Shown here piece after piece: positions 1 to 8,239 of a DNA stretch of 64,000 nt. Source of the DNA: Arthrobacter psychrochitiniphilus (GTDB lineage: Bacteria > Actinomycetota > Actinomycetes > Actinomycetales > Micrococcaceae); contig NZ_QHLZ01000001.1 of assembly GCF_003185915.1 (NCBI RefSeq), forward strand, positions 310,001 to 374,000, in the 5' to 3' direction. The translations under genes were made by a program, and so were the position numbers. The notes under the pieces are model-generated. The model worked only from the letters and a program-made list of their open reading frames with translations, had not been told where the DNA came from and ran no database searches. Position 1 is the first letter of the stretch, and the number at the start of each line of letters is the position of its first letter.

Positions 1-594
1 TACCGGGATAGCTTGCAAATTTTAGGGCGCGATCAGGGCCTGTTGCACGTGGCCGGCCAGGCTGTAATTCTCAGCGAGCGGCACACCGAAATCCTGACCA
101 TGCTGGCCTTGCACCCCGGCGGGCTCACTGCCGAAGAACTCACCGGCAAGATCTATCCTGCCGGCTCATCCCTGAGTAGTATCCGGGCGGAAATGGTGCG
201 TCTTCGCAAACTCCTGCTGTCCGCCGCACCCAGCCTTGTCCCGGAATCTCGCCCCTACAGGCTGCCGCGCGCGCTCGTGGTGGACGCCGAGCAGGTCCGT
301 CATTATCTTGACCGTGGCGCGCACCGCCTAGCCCTGAAAATATACCCGGGCGAGCTCATGCCCCGCTCCCTGGCGCCCGCCATTGAGGCGCTCCGGAGCA
401 GGTTGGCGATCCACGTGCGTGAGGCCATTCTCACCGATGCCAGCTTGGAAACTCTGCTGGGTTACCTCCAGCTTCGCGAAGCCGCGGACGACGTCGATGC
501 CTGGCGCACAGCACTGCGTCTGCTGCCGCCGCGCTCACCCAAGCGCTCCGCCGTGGTGGCTCATCTTGAGGCGCTGGAGGCACTGGAGGGCTAA
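1..594 (+). CDS. C-terminal part of a transcriptional regulator (partial, 5' end outside window)
   Basis: The frame is open from the first base and ends with TAA at 592-594, so the gene starts upstream of the window. The visible 197 or so residues contain a winged-helix-like segment (ILTMLALHPGGLTAEELTG, then SSIRAEMVRLRKLL) followed by a helical tail. No sensor domain is visible. Inference: this is the DNA-binding end of a GAF-type activator of the kind often found beside exaC-like aldehyde dehydrogenase genes in actinobacteria, probably controlling the alcohol/aldehyde genes that follow on the same strand. The GAF part cannot be seen, so the family is a guess from context. The TTG at 13 is internal, not the true start. 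Confidence 0.6.
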   Translation, partial: YRDSLQILGRDQGLLHVAGQAVILSERHTEILTMLALHPGGLTAEELTGKIYPAGSSLSSIRAEMVRLRKLLLSAAPSLVPESRPYRLPRALVVDAEQVRHYLDRGAHRLALKIYPGELMPRSLAPAIEALRSRLAIHVREAILTDASLETLLGYLQLREAADDVDAWRTALRLLPPRSPKRSAVVAHLEALEALEG

Positions 595-736
595 GTTGCG
601 AGGACGCCCCGTCTCTCCAACGCCGCCCCAAGGCACAGCCGCCAACTCTTTGCTGTTCACCGCGTCTGCTTCTGTGGGCGAGAGTGAGGCTTTGTTCAGC
701 GTTCCATCCAGCTTTTTTACCAACCCCTCGCGCCCG

Positions 737-752
737 TGTGATCTAGCTCATG
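737..752. promoter_or_regulatory. Candidate Crp/GlxR-type operator upstream of the aldehyde dehydrogenase
   Basis: TGTGATCTAGCTCATG matches the actinobacterial Crp/GlxR consensus TGTGANNTANNTCACA at all specified positions except the last two. It lies about 80 bases before the aldehyde dehydrogenase start. Known: GlxR-like regulators control alcohol and acetate genes in Corynebacterium. That this site is bound here is inference. Confidence 0.4.
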
Positions 753-771
753 CAACGTGGTTGCAACGTGG
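751..771. promoter_or_regulatory. 11-bp-period direct repeat in the aldehyde dehydrogenase upstream region
   Basis: TGCAACGTGG occurs at 751-760 and again at 762-771, one helical turn apart. The junction forms the palindrome GTTGCAAC (760-767). Same-face repeats next to a Crp-like site suggest binding of a second regulator, possibly the one encoded just upstream. No binding protein can be named from sequence alone. Confidence 0.35.
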
Positions 772-830
772 CTCCCCGTACGCTTCTGGTCAAGGACGCC
801 GATGTCCCCCACCGCGAAGGAGTTTGCACC

Positions 831-2354
831 ATGGCTGTTTATGCACAACCCGGTACCGAGGGTTCAGTAGTAACGTTCAAGGACCGCTATGAAAACTGGA
901 TCGGCGGGGAATGGGTTGCCCCCGTCAAGGGCGAATACTTCGAGAACATCACCCCCGTGACCGGCAAGGTCTTTTGTGAAGTGGCCCGCGGCACGGCCGA
1001 GGACATTGAGCTGGCTCTGGATGCCGCGCACAAGGTGGCACCGAGCTGGGGCGCCACCTCCGCCACGGAGCGGGCAGCCATCTTGAACAGGGTGGCTGAC
1101 AGGATTGATGAGAATGTGGAACTGCTCGCTGTTGCAGAATCGTGGGATAACGGCAAGGCAGTGCGTGAAACCCTCAACGCTGACATCCCGCTGGCCGCCG
1201 ATCACTTCCGCTACTTCGCCTCCGTGGTCCGCGCCCAAGAAGGCCGCCTGACCCAGATCGATGAGAACACCACCGCCTACCACTTCCACGAGCCGCTCGG
1301 TGTGGTGGGCCAGATCATCCCCTGGAACTTCCCCATCCTGATGGCCGTCTGGAAGCTGGCCCCAGCACTCGCTGCGGGCAACGCCGTGGTACTGAAACCG
1401 GCAGAACAAACTCCCGCCTCCATCCTGGTGTTGATGGAACTGCTCGCAGACATCCTGCCCGCCGGCGTCATCAACGTAGTCAATGGCTTCGGGGTGGAAG
1501 CCGGCAAGCCGCTGGCCTCCTCCAAGCGCATCCGTAAGATCGCGTTCACGGGTGAGACCACCACGGGCCGGCTCGTCAGCCAGTACGCCAGCCAGAACCT
1601 GATCCCTGTCACGCTGGAGTTGGGCGGCAAGAGCCCCAACATCTTCTTCGATGACGTGATGGAGAAGGATGATGCCTTCTATGACAAGACACTTGAAGGT
1701 TTCACCATGTACGCCTTCAACCAGGGCGAGGTCTGCACCTGCCCCTCGCGCGCACTGGTCCAGAGCTCCATGTATGAGGCCTTCATGGCCGACGCCGTAG
1801 CCCGCACCGAAGCCATCATCCAGGGCAACCCCTTGGACACGGACACCCAGATCGGCGCGCAGGCTTCCAATGACCAGATGGAAAAGATCCTCTCCTACAT
1901 GGACATCGGCAAGCAGGAAGGCGCCAAGGTCCTCACCGGCGGCGAGCGCAACATCCTGCCAGGGGACCTTGCCGGCGGCTACTACGTCAAGCCCACCATC
2001 TTTGAGGGCACCAATGACATGCGCATCTTCCAGGAGGAGATCTTTGGCCCAGTGCTGGCGGTGACCAGCTTTGATGACTATGCCGACGCCCTGCACATTG
2101 CCAACGACACCCTCTATGGTCTGGGCGCTGGCGTCTGGTCCCGCAACGGCAATGTTGCCTACCGTGCCGGCCGGGAGATCCAGGCCGGGCGCGTGTGGGT
2201 CAACAACTACCACGCGTACCCTGCCGGTGCCGCGTTTGGCGGGTACAAGTCCTCCGGTATAGGACGTGAGAACCACGCCATGATGCTCGATCACTACCAA
2301 CAGACCAAGAACCTGCTGGTCAGCTACAGCGAAGACAAGCTCGGCTTCTTCTAA
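831..2354 (+). CDS. NAD-dependent (acet)aldehyde dehydrogenase, ExaC/AldB type
   Basis: A 507-residue cytosolic aldehyde dehydrogenase that oxidises acetaldehyde or similar aldehydes to acids. The catalytic set is visible: Asn166 in PWNFP, Glu263 in LELGGKSP, and nucleophile Cys302 in [11 protein letters not shown]; the last motif is the form found in AldB/ExaC enzymes. The start at 831 follows GAAGGAG at 816-822 and gives the usual family length. An in-frame GTG at 750 would add 27 residues with no ribosome site. An alcohol dehydrogenase and a DUF779 gene follow on the same strand, so the gene supplies the second step of ethanol-type alcohol oxidation. The upstream region holds a Crp-like site and short direct repeats. 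Confidence 0.95.
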   Translation: MAVYAQPGTEGSVVTFKDRYENWIGGEWVAPVKGEYFENITPVTGKVFCEVARGTAEDIELALDAAHKVAPSWGATSATERAAILNRVADRIDENVELLAVAESWDNGKAVRETLNADIPLAADHFRYFASVVRAQEGRLTQIDENTTAYHFHEPLGVVGQIIPWNFPILMAVWKLAPALAAGNAVVLKPAEQTPASILVLMELLADILPAGVINVVNGFGVEAGKPLASSKRIRKIAFTGETTTGRLVSQYASQNLIPVTLELGGKSPNIFFDDVMEKDDAFYDKTLEGFTMYAFNQGEVCTCPSRALVQSSMYEAFMADAVARTEAIIQGNPLDTDTQIGAQASNDQMEKILSYMDIGKQEGAKVLTGGERNILPGDLAGGYYVKPTIFEGTNDMRIFQEEIFGPVLAVTSFDDYADALHIANDTLYGLGAGVWSRNGNVAYRAGREIQAGRVWVNNYHAYPAGAAFGGYKSSGIGRENHAMMLDHYQQTKNLLVSYSEDKLGFF

Positions 2355-2457
2355 CCCTCCCCGCACGCTATCCCAGCAATGGCGTGTTTCCTAGGAACGC
2401 TATCGCTGTAATGGTTGGTTTTTTGGGATCCCTATCCCAGCAATGCCAAGCACGACG

Positions 2458-2482
2458 CCGGGCACCTCCCGCAGGTGCCCGG
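2458..2482. other. Intergenic hairpin between aldehyde and alcohol dehydrogenase genes
   Basis: CCGGGCACCT pairs with AGGTGCCCGG across a five-base loop, giving a perfect 10-bp stem with no T tract. It could slow or partly terminate transcription, or stabilise RNA ends, between the two genes. Just upstream, a 14-base direct repeat (CTATCCCAGCAATG) occurs at 2368-2381 and 2432-2445. Confidence 0.45.
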
Positions 2483-2524
2483 CGCACCCAGCCACCATGC
2501 CCCACCCACAGAAAAGAGATCCTC

Positions 2525-3544
2525 ATGTCTACGATGCAAGCAGCAGTTGTCACCGAATTTGGCGCACCTCTGCGTATTGAGCAGTACCCTCTTCCCACTC
2601 CCGGCCCGGGGCAGGCACTGGTCAAGCTGATCGCCACCGGCGTCTGCCACACCGACCTCCACGCGGCTGAGGGAGACTGGCCCGTACAGCCCAGCCCGCC
2701 TTTTGTCCCCGGCCACGAGGGTGTGGGCGATGTTGTGGCAATTGGTGAGGGTGTCACCTCCCTCGCGGTGGGTGACCGGGTGGGCAATGCCTGGCTGTGG
2801 ACGGCATGCGGGGATTGTGAATACTGCCGCACAGGGTGGGAGACCCTGTGCGAATCACAGGAAAACGGCGGCTACAGTGTGGACGGCTCGTTTGGCGAGT
2901 ACATGCTGGTTGATGCTGACTTTGCGCCCCGCATTCCCGACGGACTTGACCCTGTGGAGATCGCTCCAGTGCTGTGTGCCGGCGTCACCGTGTACAAAGG
3001 CCTGAAGATGACCGAGGCCCGTCCTGGCCAGTGGGTTGTCATCTCAGGAATTGGCGGGCTCGGGCACATTGCGGTCCAGTACGCCGTAGCCATGGGGCTG
3101 CGCGTGGCCGCCGTGGACATTGCCGAGGACAAGCTCGCCCTGGCCCGCAAACACGGTGCCGAAATCACCGTCAACGCCGCCAACGAGGATCCGGTTGCGG
3201 CCATTCAGCGCGAAACCGGAGGCGTTCACGGCGTGCTGGTGACCGCAGTTCACCCGGCGGCATTTGGCCAGGCGATCGGCATGACCCGCCGCGGCGGCAC
3301 CATCGTCTTCAACGGCCTTCCCCCGGGTGACTTCCCGGCGCCCATCTTCGAGGTGGTACTCAAGGGTCTAACGATTCGCGGTTCCATTGTTGGCACTCGC
3401 CAGGACATGGAAGAAGCAATCGACTTCTACGCCCGCGGCCTGATCCACCCCACAGTCGCCACCCGGAGCTTGGGAGAAATCAACGAGGTCCTCGAGGAAA
3501 TGCGTGCGGGAAAGATTGACGGCCGCGTGGTCATCAAGTACTAA
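2525..3544 (+). CDS. Zinc-dependent alcohol dehydrogenase, AdhP-like
   Basis: A 339-residue medium-chain dehydrogenase/reductase that interconverts primary alcohols and aldehydes with NAD(H). Visible features: catalytic zinc ligand Cys41 in GVCHTDLHAAEGDWP, His64-Glu65 in PGHEGVG, structural zinc cysteines 94, 97, 100 and 108, and the Rossmann motif GIGGLGHIAVQ. The start at 2525 (MSTMQAAV) gives normal family length; an in-frame GTG at 2384 would add an implausible 47-residue Arg/Pro-rich leader. It follows the aldehyde dehydrogenase after 170 bases and precedes DUF779, so the three genes likely form one alcohol-oxidation unit. Confidence 0.93.
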   Translation: MSTMQAAVVTEFGAPLRIEQYPLPTPGPGQALVKLIATGVCHTDLHAAEGDWPVQPSPPFVPGHEGVGDVVAIGEGVTSLAVGDRVGNAWLWTACGDCEYCRTGWETLCESQENGGYSVDGSFGEYMLVDADFAPRIPDGLDPVEIAPVLCAGVTVYKGLKMTEARPGQWVVISGIGGLGHIAVQYAVAMGLRVAAVDIAEDKLALARKHGAEITVNAANEDPVAAIQRETGGVHGVLVTAVHPAAFGQAIGMTRRGGTIVFNGLPPGDFPAPIFEVVLKGLTIRGSIVGTRQDMEEAIDFYARGLIHPTVATRSLGEINEVLEEMRAGKIDGRVVIKY

Positions 3545-3630
3545 AAAATATCCTGGTTCCGGGCCGCTGCTCCCATTGCGTCCCGGCACCAGGATCCACC
3601 CCTCATCCCCTTCAGCGCAGGAGCATTTCC

Positions 3631-4044
3631 ATGGACGCCACACCCGAAACCTTGGCTGCCGCCATCACCATCGACGGCGAGAGAGCCTCACGCGTGGCCA
3701 TGTCCGGCACCGCCGTGGAACTGCTGCAAAAACTGTGGCTGAAGCACGGCCCCTTGATGTTCCATCAATCCGGTGGCTGCTGCGATGGCTCCTCCCCCAT
3801 GTGTTACCCGGCAGGTGAGTTCATCACGGCTGAGGCTGACATTTTACTGGGACTCTTTGAGGTGCCCGGCTGTGGGCCACTTGAATTTTGGATGTCCAAG
3901 GAACAATTCAACTACTGGTCACACACTCATCTGAGCATTGATGTGGTGGCCGGACGTGGCAGCGGCTTCTCCGTGGAAGCCCCTGAAGGCAAACGATTCT
4001 TGATTCGCTCCCGCCTCGTGGACGGTTTCCGTCCCGCCAGCTGA
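3631..4044 (+). CDS. DUF779 family protein
   Basis: A 137-residue protein with the DUF779 core: FHQSGGCCDGSSPMCYP (Cys-rich, possibly metal-binding), then GCGPLEFWMSKEQFNYWSHT and a closing FLIRSRL strand. A GCAGGAG ribosome site precedes the ATG. Known: DUF779 genes are habitually linked to exaC/aldB-type aldehyde dehydrogenases, as here, but the biochemical role is not established. The paired cysteines and histidines suggest metal or redox chemistry supporting the dehydrogenases (inference). Confidence 0.85.
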   Translation: MDATPETLAAAITIDGERASRVAMSGTAVELLQKLWLKHGPLMFHQSGGCCDGSSPMCYPAGEFITAEADILLGLFEVPGCGPLEFWMSKEQFNYWSHTHLSIDVVAGRGSGFSVEAPEGKRFLIRSRLVDGFRPAS

Positions 4045-4061
4045 ACGGGCGACGGCGGCGG

Positions 4062-4151
4062 CTACTTCCGCCGGTTCCGGCTTTGCCGGCTCTTTTGCAC
4101 AATGACTGCTACTACTGCCACCATGATGGCTCCTGCCATGGCGATTTCCAT
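4062..4151 (-). CDS. Possible 29-residue single-span membrane microprotein
   Basis: On the minus strand an ATG at 4151 is preceded by AGGGGG at good spacing. It opens a 29-residue frame: MEIAMAGAIMVAVVAVIVQK then SRQSRNRRK. The shape is a short hydrophobic helix with a strongly basic cytoplasmic tail. It lies 141 bases downstream of the TetR gene on the same strand and could be the last cistron of the exporter operon, but it could equally be chance. No family is recognised. Confidence 0.35.
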   Translation of the reverse strand: MEIAMAGAIMVAVVAVIVQKSRQSRNRRK

Positions 4152-4292
4152 CTACACCCCCTGTTTCCTTGTTGTGAAGCCTCGCGGCACCTGGATCCCT
4201 GCGGTGTCCATCCCCCAGCTTAGGTGAGTTGATCCGGCGCTGTGGTTCCCCTCCGTGAACACTTCCATACTCGGGAGCGGGTTGGGCAGGTT

Positions 4293-4844
4293 TTAGGGCA
4301 GGGCGGGATCGTCAATGATGCCCTGGACAAGGGCGCCATATTGCTGGATGAGCACTTCATCGGCCATTTCATCCGGGTGCAGGAGCCCCAAGACCCGGAT
4401 TCCGGCCCCCAACCCCATGACAATGCAGACCACTAATTGGGACTTATAGCGGGTGGGTGAGGTATCCCCGATCCGCTGCGCAATCCAGCGGACATACCGT
4501 TCACGTAAATCGCGCTGACCGGCCTCATGATCCGGGGCGTCCTGGACTAAGAGAGCCACCATGGCCCAAGGCTCGGGCTCTTCAGTCTGGCGCCGCAACA
4601 AGATCCGCCGCACCAGGGAAAAACCCAACGGCTCCTCTAGACCCGGTTGTAAATCTGAACTCGGCACCTGGGGGGCGGCCGCCGCATAGAGTTTGGCCTT
4701 GCTCCCCATCACTTTCATCACCATGGCAGGGGAATATCCTGCGAGCGCCGCAACATCTTTGACCGTAACGGCGGAGTAGCCCCGTTGGCCGAAGAGCTTT
4801 CTGGCAGCTTCGATGATGGCCTCGCGTGTACTGGGACGGCCCAT
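4293..4844 (-). CDS. TetR/AcrR family transcriptional repressor
   Basis: A 183-residue regulator. The N-terminal helix-turn-helix spans about residues 7-52 (TREAIIEAARKLFGQRGY, then VKDVAALAGYSPAMVMKV), followed by a helical ligand-binding domain of unknown specificity. Its ATG overlaps the stop codon of the MFS gene (TGATG at 4842-4846), so exporter and regulator are translationally coupled. The tandem palindromes at 6950-6988, just before the MFS gene, are the natural operators. It probably represses the operon until a drug or toxic substrate binds. Confidence 0.9.
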   Translation of the reverse strand: MGRPSTREAIIEAARKLFGQRGYSAVTVKDVAALAGYSPAMVMKVMGSKAKLYAAAAPQVPSSDLQPGLEEPLGFSLVRRILLRRQTEEPEPWAMVALLVQDAPDHEAGQRDLRERYVRWIAQRIGDTSPTRYKSQLVVCIVMGLGAGIRVLGLLHPDEMADEVLIQQYGALVQGIIDDPALP

Positions 4845-6913
4845 CAGGGACGCACCGAGGCATTTCCTGACAGTACGGCGGGCGGCTTACCGGCGGCCGG
4901 CAGGCACAAATCAATAGTTGCTGAGCGTGCTGTGAGCAGCACGGACAGTGACGTGCTGGTCTGCACTTGGGGATCCAGTCCGGTCAGAATATAGCGGCCA
5001 ACCGGTGGCAGCGGAACCTCGTAGAGGCCTTCATCGTTACTGAACGTGGACATCACAAACTCCCCTGTGGTCTTAGTCAATGTCACCATGGCACCTGCCA
5101 GTGGCACAGCACCATCGCTCACCCTACCGGAGAGCATCAGCCGGTGCGCTAAGTGAATGTCATGCCAGCTGGTCGGATCGGCAAACTCCAAAACCTGCGA
5201 ACTCGGAGTCCAGCCATCGGCGCTGGAAACCAGCAGATAGCGGCCGGAATCGGGCAGGATCAAGGAATAGCGCCCTTCATTGTCCGCACGGCTCCAATCC
5301 GCAGGTTCCCCGTTAGTGTGCAGCGCATTGACCACGGCCTGCTTGATCGGCCTCAAATGCGGGCCGGTGACGGTGCCGTTGACAAGAATTTCATTCTCAG
5401 TGGCGGGCTTAGCGGCGCGCTCAGTGACGGGTTTACTACTGACGGCTCTGGGATCCGGCGCGTATATCCCGCTCACGGTACCCGGTGTCATTCCCGGGGC
5501 GGTCTGGACACGCGGAATGAACACGGCCACGGCAATGGAGAGCAAGGCGGCGATGGCCGCATACCAGAACACTGTCTTGAAGGCGTCCTCGGTGGGCAGC
5601 GCCAAGGGGCCCACATGAACCACCGCTGAGGTCAACACAACACCGACGACGGCGGACATGGTGGAAGTACCCACGGCGCGCAGTAGGGAGTTCAAACCGT
5701 TGGCGGACGCCGTCTCGGTGATGGGTACCGAGCGCATGATCAAGGTTGGCATCGCGGCGTAGGCAATGGCCGTTCCCATGCTGACGAACGTGGCGCCCAG
5801 AACCACCATCCACACTTCCCCTGTGAGGAACACCCGTGCCACATAGGAAACTGCCAGCACCAGGCCACCCACTATGAGGGTGATTTTGGCTCCGTAGCGT
5901 TTGGTGATGAGCGCGGAGATGGGTGCCAGGGCCACCATGGCAAGCCCGGAGGGCACCATGCACAGGCCTGCAATAACAATGCTGAGCCCAAAACCATAGC
6001 CGCCAACATTGGGCAGTTGGAGTTGCTGGGTAGTGCTGAGCATGTTCGCATACATGGAGAAGCCCACCAGGATGGAGGCGATGTTGGTCAGCAGGACTGG
6101 TTTCCGTGCGGAGGTGCGCAAATCCACCATGGGCTGGCCGACCTTGAGCTCATACGGGAACCAGAAGGCGAGGAGGACGGCCGTTCCCAAGAACAGCAGA
6201 ATCACCGGCTCGCTGCTCCATCCCCAATGCCCACCCTTGGAGATGGCGAGCAGCAATGATGTCAGTGCGGCCGTGAGCAAGAGAGCACCGACGGCGTCGA
6301 ACTTTCCTTTGGTGCGTAGGGAAGATTCCGGCACCACCATGATGACGGCGATGATCAGCAATACGCCCACCACGGCAGAAACCCAGAAAATTGCCTGCCA
6401 GCCAAAGGATTGGTAGATCAGCCCGGCCAGCGGCAGGCCCAACGCACTACCAATACCCAAGGTAGCGCTCATCAACGCCACCGCGGAGGCCACCTTTTCG
6501 CGTGGGAGCTCATCACGCATGATGCTGATGCCTACGGGGATCAAGGAAGCGGCGAGCCCTTGGAACGCGCGGCCCACCAACAGTGTGAGCAGGCTACCGC
6601 CCGCGGCTGCAATGACGGAGCCAATCACCATGGTGATCATGGCGATCACCATCATGCGGCGCTTGCCGTACATATCCGCCAGACGGGAAATGATGGGCGT
6701 GGCAATGGCGCTTGTCAGCAACGTGATGGTGACCAGCCAGGAGGTGTTTTCCGGGGAGGTGTTCAAGATTCCAGGGAAGTCCGGCAGCAGCGGCACCACC
6801 ATGGTCTGCTGCAGCGCCACCACGGTACCCGCCAGGCACAAGATGGTGATGACAAGGGAGGTGCGCTTTGGCTTGGCGGTTCTCTGGTTCCCTTGAGGGA
6901 CTCGCAATTGCAC
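4844..6913 (-). CDS. DHA2-type MFS drug exporter with C-terminal carboxypeptidase-regulatory-like domains
   Basis: A 689-residue protein. Residues 1 to about 485 form a 14-span proton-coupled exporter (ADMYGKRRMMV loop after TM2, GRAFQGLAASLIP in TM4). After the last span at about 480 comes a linker and roughly 190 residues of non-membrane sequence with two repeats that look like carboxypeptidase-regulatory/beta-sandwich domains: VNGTVTGPHLRPIKQAVV...DNEGRYSLILPDSGRY and LSGRVSDGAVPLAGAMVTL...NDEGLYEVPLPPVGRY. Ordinary DHA2 exporters stop near residue 500, so this is a fusion. The first gene of its operon, it is followed by tetR with one-base overlap. Confidence 0.9.
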   Translation of the reverse strand: MQLRVPQGNQRTAKPKRTSLVITILCLAGTVVALQQTMVVPLLPDFPGILNTSPENTSWLVTITLLTSAIATPIISRLADMYGKRRMMVIAMITMVIGSVIAAAGGSLLTLLVGRAFQGLAASLIPVGISIMRDELPREKVASAVALMSATLGIGSALGLPLAGLIYQSFGWQAIFWVSAVVGVLLIIAVIMVVPESSLRTKGKFDAVGALLLTAALTSLLLAISKGGHWGWSSEPVILLFLGTAVLLAFWFPYELKVGQPMVDLRTSARKPVLLTNIASILVGFSMYANMLSTTQQLQLPNVGGYGFGLSIVIAGLCMVPSGLAMVALAPISALITKRYGAKITLIVGGLVLAVSYVARVFLTGEVWMVVLGATFVSMGTAIAYAAMPTLIMRSVPITETASANGLNSLLRAVGTSTMSAVVGVVLTSAVVHVGPLALPTEDAFKTVFWYAAIAALLSIAVAVFIPRVQTAPGMTPGTVSGIYAPDPRAVSSKPVTERAAKPATENEILVNGTVTGPHLRPIKQAVVNALHTNGEPADWSRADNEGRYSLILPDSGRYLLVSSADGWTPSSQVLEFADPTSWHDIHLAHRLMLSGRVSDGAVPLAGAMVTLTKTTGEFVMSTFSNDEGLYEVPLPPVGRYILTGLDPQVQTSTSLSVLLTARSATIDLCLPAAGKPPAVLSGNASVRP

Positions 6914-6949
6914 TGGCAGGTACTTCCTCTTGCGTTGAAAATGAATATG

Positions 6950-6988
6950 GTGAACGCTCGTTCACTCCTTTAGTGAATCACCGTTCAC
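6950..6988. promoter_or_regulatory. Tandem TetR operators
   Basis: GTGAACG-CT-CGTTCAC (6950-6965) is a perfect 7+7 palindrome. A second, imperfect copy GTGAATC-AC-CGTTCAC lies at 6973-6988, 23 bases away centre to centre. They sit just upstream of the MFS start at 6913, in the gap before the divergent maf gene. Size and form fit dimeric TetR repressors; the adjacent tetR product is the obvious ligand. Confidence 0.8.
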
Positions 6989-7055
6989 CACCTCACGTCA
7001 AGATCTTTCTGCCCCAAAAGTTAGCAAAGAGAGGAACCCCACTTAGGCTGGGAGC

Positions 7056-7688
7056 ATGACATTGCAGCTGATCCTCGCCTCCGCTTCTGCCGCCCGCACC
7101 AAACTGCTCACCGACGCCGGCATTACCCACACCGTCCAGGTTTCTGACACCGATGAGGATGCGTTGACTGCCGCCGCCGGCCCCATCACCCCCGCGGAGA
7201 CCGCACTCCTACTGGCCCGGGCCAAGGCCGAATCCGTCGCTGCCACCGCCCCGTCCGGGTCACTGGTGATTGGCTGCGATTCCGTCTTTGAGCTCGACGG
7301 CGTCCCGTACGGCAAACCCTGGGAGCCGGCCATTGCCAAGGAGCGCTGGCAGTTGATGCGCGGGCGCTCGGGAGTTCTCCACACCGGGCATTGGCTCATT
7401 TCTTTAGGCAATACAGCCACGGACTGCGCCGAAACTCCCGTTGGGTACGGAGAGCTCACCAGCGCTGCGGTCACCTTTGAAGACGTCTCCGATGCTGAAA
7501 TTGACGCCTATGTAGCCACTGGCGAGCCCTTGCACGTTGCGGGCGCGTTCACCATCGATGGCCTGGCAGGCGCGTTCATCACCAGCGTGGAGGGCGATCC
7601 CCACACGGTGGTGGGGCTGTCAATTTCAACGCTGCGCCGCCTGTTGGCCAAACATGGAGTAGCCATTACGGATTTCTGGGGCAGCTAG
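7056..7688 (+). CDS. maf: Maf family nucleotide pyrophosphatase
   Basis: A 210-residue Maf/HAM1-fold enzyme expected to hydrolyse non-canonical or surplus nucleoside triphosphates (dTTP/UTP or methylated forms). The signature SASAARTKLL near the N terminus and the metal-binding CDSVFELDG, followed by KP and RW motifs, are present. A TAGGCT -10-like element at about 7045-7050 lies so close to the ATG that the transcript may be leaderless; the only nearby purine tract touches the start codon. It diverges from the MFS/tetR operon. Confidence 0.9.
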   Translation: MTLQLILASASAARTKLLTDAGITHTVQVSDTDEDALTAAAGPITPAETALLLARAKAESVAATAPSGSLVIGCDSVFELDGVPYGKPWEPAIAKERWQLMRGRSGVLHTGHWLISLGNTATDCAETPVGYGELTSAAVTFEDVSDAEIDAYVATGEPLHVAGAFTIDGLAGAFITSVEGDPHTVVGLSISTLRRLLAKHGVAITDFWGS

Positions 7689-7725
7689 GTCCGCGCCCGC
7701 AGGCCCCATGAGCCTAAGAAACCAC

Positions 7726-7755
7726 TTGACGGGGCGGAAAGTACTTTCGTATAGT
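7726..7755 (+). promoter_or_regulatory. Promoter with palindromic operator between -35 and -10
   Basis: TTGACG (7726-7731) and TATAGT (7750-7755) are separated by 18 bases. The spacer holds GAAAGTACTTTC (7737-7748), a perfect 12-bp palindrome. A repressor bound there would block RNA polymerase. The second gene of the transcript (8236-8613) encodes a winged-helix protein, the likely autoregulator. Confidence 0.7.
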
Positions 7756-7795
7756 TGAGCCAGAAGCAAGGCTCACGTATATGAAAGGGACGGTC

Positions 7796-8239
7796 ATGTC
7801 AGCCCAGAACAGCTCCCCCTCCGCCGAGGAAGCCCGCGAACTTCTCGCCCGGGCCGAAGGAATCGGCACCACTGCCACGAACGCTGCAGGGTGGCCCGCC
7901 GCCATGGTTTTCAACTCCCTGGCAATTCTTGGCTCCATGCTCATGATTGGCCTGCACATCGTGGCCCACACCGGCTATGGCGCTCCGCTACTTGCTGTGA
8001 CAGTGGGCATCTGGGCTGCCATCAACGCCACCATCTGGCCACTCATGCAGCACACCACAAAAACAGGCTTTAGCAAACGGTTCCTGACATCCATGTTCGG
8101 ATACATGGGCCTCTACGTCATCGCACTGCTGGTGGGTGCCTTCGTCTTCCCGCACGGCAGCCTCGCCTACTACATTCCGGCCGCCGCCGCCTTAGCCGTA
8201 CTTGGCCTGGCCGCCGCATTCAGGGAGCTGCGGGCATGA
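7796..8239 (+). CDS. Four-span membrane protein of unknown function
   Basis: A 147-residue protein with a short hydrophilic N terminus and four membrane segments (about residues 30-50, 57-78, 93-113, 118-138). The start at 7796 follows AAAGGGA at 7784-7790; an in-frame ATG at 7781 would include that ribosome site in the coding region. The stop overlaps the next start by four bases (ATGA), so it is co-translated with the winged-helix regulator. Such membrane protein/regulator pairs are common in actinobacteria but the role is unknown; the protein may be an effector or sensor for its regulator. Confidence 0.8.
   Translation: MSAQNSSPSAEEARELLARAEGIGTTATNAAGWPAAMVFNSLAILGSMLMIGLHIVAHTGYGAPLLAVTVGIWAAINATIWPLMQHTTKTGFSKRFLTSMFGYMGLYVIALLVGAFVFPHGSLAYYIPAAAALAVLGLAAAFRELRA

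Noticed and set aside
864..2366. 500-codon open frame on the minus strand across the aldehyde dehydrogenase gene
   Set aside because: Antisense shadow of a high-GC gene; the plus strand encodes a complete catalytic aldehyde dehydrogenase and the minus product has no recognisable motif.
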